This document shows positions 9,050-17,300 of a stretch of DNA of 56,074 nucleotides, piece by piece (position 1 is the stretch's first letter; every line of letters starts with the position of its first letter). The stretch spans positions 1 to 56,074 of the forward strand of contig CAZJLO010000007.1 of NCBI GenBank assembly GCA_964547105.1, written 5' to 3'. The DNA comes from RXOA01 sp964547105 (lineage in GTDB: Bacteria; Bipolaricaulota; Bipolaricaulia; UBA7950; UBA9294). The notes beneath the pieces are model-generated. The model worked only from the letters and a program-made list of their open reading frames with translations. It made no database searches and was not told where the DNA came from. The translations under genes and the position numbers were made by a program.

Positions 9050-10510
9050 ATGACCACAAACGAAAGAATCGATACCGACTCCATTTTCCGCGAACACCCG
9101 TTCGTTCGTGAAGTGCTCGATCAACTGGCCGCGGGCGGCCACGAAGCGTTTCTTGTCGGCGGAGTGGTCCGTGATGGGCTTCTCGCCGCGTGGGGAGGAG
9201 ACGCGGGGCGATTTCCGTCGGCAGACGTCGATGTCACGACGTCCGCAGCGCCGCTCGAGATTCGCCGAATCTTCTCTGGGCGGAAGATGATCGACGTCGG
9301 CGAACGATTTGGCGTACTTGTCATCTTGGGCGGGCATGGTGCTTCGGTCGAAGTCGCGACGTTTCGCAGCGAGGATGGGTATGACGGCCGTCGTCCGGCA
9401 TCGGTCGACGTCGCCGCAACCCTGGAAGAGGATGTCAAGCGGCGCGACCTTACCATCAACGGACTCGCAGCCACGGATGATGGGACGGTGGTTGACTACG
9501 TCGGCGGGGTCGACGATCTCCGCGAACGGCGGATTCGAGCGATCGGCGATCCGATGGCCCGTTTCTCCGAGGACTACCTTCGCATGCTCCGAGTGGTGCG
9601 GTTTGCCTGCCAGATCGACGGTGAAATCGACCGGGAAACAGCTTCGGCAATACGTGCGGTTGCGCACCGCATTCCGGAGATTGCCTGGGAGAGGATCCAG
9701 ATTGAGCTGCTTCGCACCCTGGAGCTTCGCACATCGGCGCGCGGCATCGAGTTGCTTGATAACCTCGGACTGCTGCCGGAGATTCTCCCCGAAGTCAGCG
9801 CACTTCATGGCGTTCCCCAACCGGAACTCTATCATCCCGAAGGCGATGTCTTTGTCCATACGATTCTTGCGCTGAGGGTAGCCGATGCATTTGTCCGGGA
9901 TCCGATTGTCAAGCTGGCGATCCTGCTCCACGATATCGGAAAACCGCAAGCGCTTCGCAACCACCATGGAACCCACATGGGCGGGCATTGCTTGATTGGT
10001 GCGAAGATGGCAACGGTCATCGCTCGACGCCTCAAGCTGACGCGGCGGGACACGCACCGCCTATCGTTCTTGATTCGGCAGCACATGAGAATCGCCGACT
10101 TCCCTCGCATGGGGCGAGGTCGCCAGGTGCGCTTCCTTACCGCAGAAGAGCGACCGAGTGAGACTCAGATGATGCGTCGGTATCCGCTGTTCATGGAACT
10201 GCTTCAAGTGCTGATTGCTGATTGCGAGGCCTGTGCACATCACGCGTTGGGATGGGCGCCGATCCTTGCCGCGGCGATCGAAGTCGCCGAGCATGTCGAC
10301 CGGGTCGGGAGCCTGTCCAAGGCGAGGCAGTTATTCGATGGACACGCTATGTTGTCAATGGGGATTCCTCCGGGACCTCTCCTTGGCGAAGTACTCTCCG
10401 CCGTACACGACCGGATTCTTGCCGGCGAAATCACGACGGCCAAGCAGGCTCAGGATTGGGTGATAGGCGAACTTGAGCGGAGAGCGACAGAGACGGAAAC
10501 CCTTCCCTGA
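9050..10510 (+). CDS. CCA tRNA nucleotidyltransferase / poly(A) polymerase with HD domain
   Basis: This is a class II nucleotidyltransferase that adds CCA to tRNA 3' ends or A tails to RNA. The 486-aa protein has the GG-type motif FLVGGVVRDGLL and the metal-binding pair in SADVDVTT. The tRNA-binding linker follows (RRDLTINGLA, then FSEDYLRMLRVVRFACQ). A C-terminal HD domain contains LAILLHDIGKPQ. An HD domain fused to the head is typical of bacterial CCA enzymes, but poly(A) polymerase, CC-adding and A-adding forms look alike, so no symbol is given. The frame opens at 8939, inside the permease gene; ATG 9050 is favoured by domain start and promoter position. Confidence 0.88.
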   Translation: MTTNERIDTDSIFREHPFVREVLDQLAAGGHEAFLVGGVVRDGLLAAWGGDAGRFPSADVDVTTSAAPLEIRRIFSGRKMIDVGERFGVLVILGGHGASVEVATFRSEDGYDGRRPASVDVAATLEEDVKRRDLTINGLAATDDGTVVDYVGGVDDLRERRIRAIGDPMARFSEDYLRMLRVVRFACQIDGEIDRETASAIRAVAHRIPEIAWERIQIELLRTLELRTSARGIELLDNLGLLPEILPEVSALHGVPQPELYHPEGDVFVHTILALRVADAFVRDPIVKLAILLHDIGKPQALRNHHGTHMGGHCLIGAKMATVIARRLKLTRRDTHRLSFLIRQHMRIADFPRMGRGRQVRFLTAEERPSETQMMRRYPLFMELLQVLIADCEACAHHALGWAPILAAAIEVAEHVDRVGSLSKARQLFDGHAMLSMGIPPGPLLGEVLSAVHDRILAGEITTAKQAQDWVIGELERRATETETLP

Positions 10511-10624
10511 GGGGACATCCGGCCTACGATGGCGGAACCTCTTCCGCTAAGCTTCTCCTGCAGTTCCAGGGGAGATATGTGAGCGATCCGGCAGGCACAA
10601 GGACGAATCGGTGGTGAGAGCGCG

Positions 10625-12175
10625 ATGGGGATACCGCTAGAGATCAGCAAAGACCTACAACTGGACCTTGAAGACATCATCGGACAGTGTATCGCGATTC
10701 TTGGGATCCGGGGATCGGGGAAGTCAAATACGGCCGGCGTCATCTTCGAGGAACTTCTGCGCAACAACTACCCATTGTCGATTATCGACATCGATGGCGA
10801 GTACTTCGGGCTGAAGGAGAAGTACGAGATCCTTGTCGTTGGAACAGGCGAGGGGGTCGAGATCGAAGTCGATCCTGGGTGTGCGCGGGAAGTGGCGGAG
10901 ATCAGCATGGAGAAGAACGTCCCCGTCGTCGTCGACTTGAGCGGATTTCTCTCCGAAGAGAGAACGGAGTTCTTGAAGGAGTACCTGACGGCTCTGTGGA
11001 CACTTGCCGGCAAGCTTCGGCGGCCGTATATCATCGGAATCGAAGAGGCTCATGAGTTCATTCCACAGGCGGTTCGCGGCCCGGTGAAGGAACTGGTAAC
11101 GAGGGTCGCTCTCCGCGGGCGAAAACGCGGCCTTGGGGCGATTATCATCTCGCAGCGAAGCGCCAAAGTGGAGAAGGATGTTCTCAGTCAGGCGGGAATG
11201 CTGTTCCTTCATCGTGTCGTTCATGAAGCGGACATGCGTGTCTACAGCGAGATCCTTCCCTGGCGGAAGACGGAAGTCAAAGAGATCATTACCGGGCTCG
11301 AGACAGGTGATTGCGTCTTTGTGAACGGCGACTCGGTACTCCCGATCTATGTTCGTGAGCGGGAGACGTTCCACGCCGGATTCACGCCATCGCTTGATGT
11401 GGTCGTTACGCCGGAGTTGCGCCAAGTCAGTCAATCGATTCTCGAGGTGCTCGAACGGGCCAAGAAGGCGGGGCAGGGCAGGAAGTCCGAAACGGATTCG
11501 CTTCGCGAGCGAATCGAGGAATTGGAGTCTCTTATCGGGGAACGGGATGGGCGGATCCGGGAACTGGAAGAGGTTGCCCGGACACTCGGATACATTCGCG
11601 TTGAAGTCCAGCCGACGGACGACGTAGGCGCGGCTTCCCCGCACGTGCCAGCGCAGTATCTGGAGGAGCCGTCGCCGGAAGGCGTGCCGCGGATTGCCGC
11701 GCCGGCTGCGATTGGTGACGATGAATATCGGCCGCTGATGCTCCAGCCGACGGAGGACGTAATCGACGTGCGGGTCGAGGATCAGGACATTCTCCCGCCC
11801 GCCGTGCGACGCCATATCGAGCGAATCGTTCAACGAATCTCGCGCACGAGCCTTGTTCATCGCCGGATGCTCGCGTTCGCCCTGAGCCACGCGCCGAATA
11901 CATACTCCGTGGAGCAGATCGCTGCGTGGATTGACTGTGCGGCCGGTGTCATGCTCGATGAGCCGCCACGGCAGTTTCTCGACATGGGACTCATCGTCCA
12001 GGAGCGACGGGCAGGTTCATTGCACTATCGAAGCGACCTGAATGGATTCGTCAATCGCGAATTCCGCATCTATGAACCGGATTTGCGCGCGGATGACCTT
12101 CGTGCGATCGCATCCGGCCTTAGAACGGGAATCTGTGATGTAGGAGCGATACCTCAAATAAGTAGTATGTGCTAG
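10625..12175 (+). CDS. HerA/DUF87-type P-loop ATPase with coiled coil
   Basis: The 516-aa protein belongs to the HerA-FtsK superfamily of DNA-translocating or bipolar helicase ATPases. Walker A is GIRGSGKSNT (residues ~28-37), a Walker B-like acidic cluster is YIIGIEEAHEF, and sensor residues follow in IIISQRSAKVEKDVLSQAG. A charged coiled coil occupies about 285-320 (ERIEELESLIGERDGRIRELEE). A C-terminal helical, probably winged-helix-like, part follows. The overall layout looks like DUF87 proteins that are common in archaea. No nurA nuclease is adjacent, so a classical HerA-NurA end-resection pair is not supported here. Confidence 0.7.
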   Translation: MGIPLEISKDLQLDLEDIIGQCIAILGIRGSGKSNTAGVIFEELLRNNYPLSIIDIDGEYFGLKEKYEILVVGTGEGVEIEVDPGCAREVAEISMEKNVPVVVDLSGFLSEERTEFLKEYLTALWTLAGKLRRPYIIGIEEAHEFIPQAVRGPVKELVTRVALRGRKRGLGAIIISQRSAKVEKDVLSQAGMLFLHRVVHEADMRVYSEILPWRKTEVKEIITGLETGDCVFVNGDSVLPIYVRERETFHAGFTPSLDVVVTPELRQVSQSILEVLERAKKAGQGRKSETDSLRERIEELESLIGERDGRIRELEEVARTLGYIRVEVQPTDDVGAASPHVPAQYLEEPSPEGVPRIAAPAAIGDDEYRPLMLQPTEDVIDVRVEDQDILPPAVRRHIERIVQRISRTSLVHRRMLAFALSHAPNTYSVEQIAAWIDCAAGVMLDEPPRQFLDMGLIVQERRAGSLHYRSDLNGFVNREFRIYEPDLRADDLRAIASGLRTGICDVGAIPQISSMC

Positions 12176-12196
12176 AAGATATCATAAGTAAGCCGT

Positions 12197-12225
12197 TTGA
12201 CCGCGCGACATATCTCTGCTACAAT
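12197..12225 (+). promoter_or_regulatory. Sigma-70 promoter of hpf
   Basis: TTGACC at 12197-12202 and TACAAT at 12220-12225 are separated by exactly 17 nt. Each hexamer matches consensus at five of six positions. The start should be near 12232, about 26 nt before the GTG of hpf, leaving space for the AAAAGGAGG at 12241-12249. Confidence 0.8.
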
Positions 12226-12257
12226 CCTGTTGGCAAGAGGAAAAGGAGGCAGAGGTC

Positions 12258-12791
12258 GTGAAGCTCAAGATCGCCGAGCGGCACACATCTTCCAGTGAGG
12301 CGGTGCGAGCCTACGTTGTGGAAAAGACGGAGGGGCTCGAGCGGTACTTCGACGGCATGATCAGCGTGGATGTCGTGCTGTCCGTGGAGAAGGAACGCCA
12401 GATTGCGGATATTCACGCGCACTTGACCAATCGCAAGGTCGTCGCGGCCCATGAAGTGTCTACGGACATGTACGCTTCGATTGACGGGGCGGTTGACAAG
12501 CTTCGTAGACAATTGGTGAAGTACAAGAGCCATCTTCAGGAGACACGAGACCGAAGTCCCGATCAGGGGAAGATATCCGCCTCCGAAGACACGTCTGATA
12601 CAATCGAGCCAAAGAGCATTATCCGAACGGATACCTACTTCCGAAAGCCGATGCTGCCGGAAGAGGCGGCGCTGCAGCTGGATGCGGTCGAGAAAGGATT
12701 CCTTGTCTTCGTCAATGCCGAGACGGATCAGGTGAACATCATCTACCATCGCAGGGATGGGAATTACGGACTGATCGAACCGAGACTCTAA
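12258..12791 (+). CDS. hpf: Ribosome hibernation promoting factor, long form
   Basis: Long HPF binds the decoding centre of the 30S subunit and dimerises ribosomes to 100S particles in resting cells. The 177-aa protein has the N-terminal S30AE domain (AERHTSSSEAVRAYVVEKTE, then the strand ADIHAHLTNRKVV). A linker leads to the C-terminal dimerisation domain (IRTDTYFRKPMLPEEAALQL ... NIIYHRRDGNYGLIEP), which defines the long form. The start is GTG 12258, 8 nt after AAAAGGAGG. A near-consensus vegetative promoter stands directly upstream. Confidence 0.93.
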   Translation: MKLKIAERHTSSSEAVRAYVVEKTEGLERYFDGMISVDVVLSVEKERQIADIHAHLTNRKVVAAHEVSTDMYASIDGAVDKLRRQLVKYKSHLQETRDRSPDQGKISASEDTSDTIEPKSIIRTDTYFRKPMLPEEAALQLDAVEKGFLVFVNAETDQVNIIYHRRDGNYGLIEPRL

Positions 12792-12794
12792 GTC

Positions 12795-13844
12795 GTGAAC
12801 GGAACCACAGATCATGGTGTGAGGGTGTTGTCCCTGTTCTCAGGGAGTTTGGCCAGTCAAGTGGCCACAGAGCTTGTCGCCCGCCTTCCCGAAGTCGACG
12901 AAGTCTGCCTTCTCCACTTCCGAGGTCCGCTCTTCGAAGAGCTGGATCACTTCCGAGAGACACTGAAACTTGACGGGGCGAGCATGAAGTATCGAACCCA
13001 ATCGCTGAAGCGCGAAGTCCGTCAATTGGTCAGCAGCCCCGCCGGGGAGCCGTTTTCGATCGCTCGCACGTGTTATAGCTGTCGCAGCTTGCTGCTGACG
13101 CGCGGAGTGCGGTACATGGATCGGATCGGAGCGCAGTTCCTGGTGACCGGGGAAGTTGCTGGCGAGCACGGGCTGACGGTGGATGACCTTGCGGTGATCG
13201 CGGCAAGGTTGGGAGCATCCGGACGGATCTTCCGGCCGCTCTCTGCGAAGCTTCTTCCGGGGCTTGACCCAGATGTACAGAGGGTGATTGGCGATGACAT
13301 CTCTTTCGCCTGGACGCACGAAGACTCGAGTGCGATCGATTCCCTGGCGGAGAAGATGGGGATCTACCCAGCACGTGATGCGCCTTGTCGAACCCGCTGC
13401 AAGCTGATGCGTCCCGGGTTCGGAGATCGGTTGACCAACCTGTTCCGTGAGGAAGGGTTCACGCTCAACGGGCTCAAGCTTCTGGATTTCGACCTCTATT
13501 TCAAGCTTCCTCCCGATGTGAAGATTGTCCTCGCTGTCTCTGATGAAGAAAAGCGTGCGCTTCAGAATCTCTTTTTCCCCAACGACCTGCGTGTCTATCT
13601 TGCGTCGTGTCAGGGACCGATGGCCCTTGTGCGAACGGCATGGGAAGAAAAGTCGAACAATGAGGTTGGGCGGATCATCGAAGCGGCGGCTCGAATTGCC
13701 GCTACCCACGGAGATGTTGGGCAGCGCGCTTCCATCGTTGCCAAGTACCGATTTGAGAACGAGGATGAGACCTCCCAGCTTACCGTGCAGCCATTCGAGA
13801 CGCCCGCGGAAATCGAACAGTACTGCGTCGGTGTCCAGCATTGA
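12795..13844 (+). CDS. PP-loop tRNA-thiolation-like protein (MnmA/ThiI-related) with degenerate loop
   Basis: The 349-aa protein resembles the COG0482-like, MnmA/ThiI-related PP-loop family of tRNA sulfur-transfer ATPases. Support comes from CYSCRSLLL, then FLVTGEVAG, then RPLSAKLLPG, and a later CRTRCKL segment before the C-terminal domain. The N-terminal ATP-binding loop, normally SGGxDS, reads SGSLAS at residues 16-21. The second Gly and the Asp are replaced, so adenylation activity is doubtful. The gene begins with GTG 4 nt after hpf and is probably cotranscribed with it. It could be a non-catalytic RNA-binding relative. Confidence 0.6.
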   Translation: MNGTTDHGVRVLSLFSGSLASQVATELVARLPEVDEVCLLHFRGPLFEELDHFRETLKLDGASMKYRTQSLKREVRQLVSSPAGEPFSIARTCYSCRSLLLTRGVRYMDRIGAQFLVTGEVAGEHGLTVDDLAVIAARLGASGRIFRPLSAKLLPGLDPDVQRVIGDDISFAWTHEDSSAIDSLAEKMGIYPARDAPCRTRCKLMRPGFGDRLTNLFREEGFTLNGLKLLDFDLYFKLPPDVKIVLAVSDEEKRALQNLFFPNDLRVYLASCQGPMALVRTAWEEKSNNEVGRIIEAAARIAATHGDVGQRASIVAKYRFENEDETSQLTVQPFETPAEIEQYCVGVQH

Positions 13845-13866
13845 GGGACGGATCCACGTTCTGGGG

Positions 13867-13895
13867 TTGAGGAGCGGTTCTCGAAGCTGTACACT
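13867..13895 (+). promoter_or_regulatory. Candidate promoter for the zinc-ribbon gene and rpoC
   Basis: TTGAGG at 13867-13872 and TACACT at 13890-13895 are spaced by 17 nt, just after the stop at 13844. The leader to ATG 14003 would be about 100 nt. This would give rpoC a transcription start independent of any rpoB. Confidence 0.6.
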
Positions 13896-14002
13896 TTTGG
13901 GTATCAGAGTGGCGGGGCGTTGAAGCACTTGAAGCATGGTGCTCCACTTCCCAGAGCAGAGGGTTTTTGCCGGAATCCCTTGTTGTCAATCCAGGGGAGG
14001 CT

Positions 14003-14203
14003 ATGCCTTTTTATCGGTATCAGTGCGACGGGTGTGGAGCCAAGTTCAAGGTGCTGCAGCAAAACGGTGATCAACCAATTGCGACTTGCCCGGAATGTGG
14101 ACAGGAAACGACTTGTCGGCTAGCGCCGCGTGTCGGCGTGATCTACAAGGGCGGAGGATACTACACGACGGATCGTCGCACTGGCAAGCGAACTGGAACA
14201 TGA
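14003..14203 (+). CDS. FmdB-type zinc-ribbon small protein
   Basis: This 66-aa protein starts with MPFYRYQCDGCGAKF and contains CDGC and CPEC, the two metal-binding CxxC knuckles of the FmdB/CxxC_CxxC_SSSS family of putative regulatory proteins. It also has the YKGGGYYTTD tail common in that family. The frame is open further upstream, but ATG 14003 is preceded by GGGGAGG and begins exactly where the family begins. It is the immediate upstream neighbour of rpoC. Confidence 0.85.
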   Translation: MPFYRYQCDGCGAKFKVLQQNGDQPIATCPECGQETTCRLAPRVGVIYKGGGYYTTDRRTGKRTGT

Positions 14204-14341
14204 CCGGACCAGCATCCCAGATCAACAGGATGATGTGGCGCATCCCGAACAAGACAGGTCGAAGAGAACCACGGGATAAGGCGTCAGGGATTGCCGTCAG
14301 CGGCGGTGCCGTTGTTCGGCGGGATTGTGAGGGAGGATCGA

Positions 14342-17300
14342 TTGATTTCCGGGGATGACATCAAGCGCGTCAAGCTACAACTGGCTTCGCCTTCGGTGAT
14401 GATTGGCTGGTCTCACGGCGAAATCACCGAATCTGAAACGATCAACTACCGGACTCATCGAGCCGAACGGGGCGGTCTCTACGCTGAGGAGATTTTTGGT
14501 CCCGACAACGACTACGAGTGTGCTTGCGGCAAGTACAAAGGAAAAAAATACGAGGGGATCACCTGCGAGAAGTGCCACGTTCTTGTCACGGATTCTTCGG
14601 TGCGACGAGTCAACATGGCGCACATTTCGCTTGCCAGCCCCGTGGTTCATTTTTGGTTTCTGAAAGGTGTCTCAAGTCTTCTGAGTCGCCTGCTCGGGAT
14701 GAAGAAGCGGGAACTCCATCGAATCGCTTACTACGAGACGGAGCCGATCGAAGAAAGCGTATGGATGGTGACGTCTTCGGAGGGCAAAGAAGTTCGCGTC
14801 GGAGAGATGCTCTACGGCACGGAAGTCGATGTGCTGACGAAGGCGTTCTCGTTCGAAGTCGAACAGGCGTACTTCGTCTCCGACGCCCCCCGAGTGGTCG
14901 CGGAGAGCGCGGGGCGCGTGACGATTGAAGAGCGCAAGCTGACAAGTGGTGAACCGGTTCGCACCGTGGTCGTCGGGGCGCAAGAGTATCCGGTGGTTGG
15001 CGATGTCCAGATTCTGCTCGAAGATGGAGACGAGGTTGAGGAAGGCGCTGTCATCGCCGAGCACTGCACCGGAGATGTCTGCGCGAAAACCGCGTTTGAC
15101 ATGCTGGTGGACCGATACGGCGACGGCGTCGAGGGCGAGTTGCTCGATCGGGAGATCCTCGACACGCTCGTCTTCCTGGTCACGCGGATCAAGAACCCTG
15201 AGGTGCCGCTGAAGCCGGGTGAGACCCTGACCTACCTTTCGAAGCGGGCCTACGAGCGGGTCTACCCGGACGGATTCGTTGCCATGACGGGCGCGGGCGG
15301 CCTGAAAGGGCTTCTCGAAGTCCTTGACCTGGACGAACTCCATGACGATCTCACCGAGCGGATTCGGACCGAAACGGCGGAAGGGAACCGCCGCCGACAT
15401 ATCAAGCGACTTGAAGTCGTCGATCAGCTTCGTGATTCCGGCAACAACCCATCGGATATGATCCTTGATGTCATTCCGGTCCTTCCGCCGGCGCTGCGCC
15501 CGATGATTCAGCTCGAAGGCGGGAAATTCGCCACCACGGATCTGAACGACCTTTATCGACGGATCATCAATCGAAACAACCGTCTCAAGAAGCTCATTGA
15601 CATGGGGGCGCCGGAAGTCATCCTCCGCAATGAGCGCCGCATGCTGCAGGAAGCCGTCGACGCCCTGATCCACAACGAGAAGAAGGAAAACCCTATCCGC
15701 GGTCGCGACAACCGCCCGCTGAAGTCGATGTCGGAACGAATCCACGGTAAACATGGCCGTCTGCGGCGCAATCTGCTCGGCCGTCGCGTGGACTACTCGG
15801 GGCGCGCTGTGATCGTTGTCGATCCCAAGCTGAAGCTATCACAGTGCGGAATCCCGAAAAAAATGGCGCTCGAGCTATTCAAACCGTTCATTCTTCACCA
15901 TCTTGAGACGACAACATTCTCTGATTTCGACGAGATCAAGAACCGGGCCATGCGTGGTGAAATGCCGGAAGTCTGGGATATTCTCGAGAAGCTGATCAAG
16001 GATCATCCTGTCCTGCTTAACCGAGCGCCGACACTGCATCGCTTGTCAATGCAGGCGTTCGAACCTATCTTGGTCGACGGAGAAGCGATTCACATCCACC
16101 CGCTGGTTTGCCCCCCATACAATGCCGATTTCGACGGCGATCAGATGGCGGTCCACCTTCCGCTGTCCGATGAGGCGATCCGCGAAGCGCGGGAGCTCAT
16201 GGCCGCTCCGCGCAACATTCTCTCCCCGTCAAGCGGGGAGCCGCTGAGTCTTCCCACCCAGGATCCGATCTATGCCTACTACTATTTGACCCTGCTTGAC
16301 GAGCGGAGCAAGGGAGCGGGCATGGCGTTCCGGGACCTCGATGAGGCCCTTCGAGCGCACGAAGAGGGGGTTCTGGATCTCCACAGTCCGATACGGATCC
16401 GCATTGACGGCAAAATCATCGAGACGACGCTCGGACGGGCCGAACTGAATGCCGTCGTCCCTGAGGGAATCCGCGACTATGGCAAAGTCATGGACCGGCG
16501 GGCGATCCGGAAGCTGGTGATGGAATGTCACAGCCAATTCGGCTGGGAACGTGCTTCTGAATTGCTGGACAGTCTGAAGGATCTGGGCTTCCGCTATGCC
16601 ACCCAATCCGGATTGACGATTTCCATCAAGGATTGCCTGATCCCGCCGAACAAGGAGGAGATTGTTCGGACGTCCTACTCCGCCGTACAGCGGATCAACC
16701 GGCTGTATGACATGGGATTGGCGACGGAAAAGCAGCGGCAGGAAGCCGTGATTCGAATTTGGCGGAAGACGGTTGACGAGGTAGAAGATGCAACGATGGC
16801 CAACCTGCGGACCGATCCGTACAACCCGGTCTTCGGGATGGTGAACTCCGGCGCTCGCGGCGGTCCCGATCAGGTGAAGCAGCTGTGCGGGATGCGGGGG
16901 CCGATGGCCGGACCGTCGGGGGAGATCATCGAAATGCCGGTCATCTCCAATTTCCGTGAAGGTCTGGACATGATGGAGTATTTCATCTCCACGCACGGCG
17001 GACGAAAGGGAGCGGCCGACACGGCACTTAAGACCGCCGATTCCGGCTATCTGACACGACGTCTGGTTGATGCTTCATCCGACACAATCAGTCGGGAGCT
17101 GGACTGCGGCACAACGCAGGGCGTCGAAATCGATCCATTGAGGTACGGGAAGAACGACATCATGGAAGCTATCGAAGAACGGGTCTATGGCCGAGTTACC
17201 AGCCGCCCGATCTTCAATCCGAAGTCGGGGGAAGTTCTTGTCGAAGCCAATCAGTGGATTACGCGCGATCTTGCGCAATTGATCGGCACGCTGGAAGTGG

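Noticed and set aside
9050..10057. Long antisense frame (minus strand, 346 aa) opposite the tRNA nucleotidyltransferase
   Set aside because: The plus-strand frame has all catalytic motifs; the antisense frame is its codon-bias shadow.
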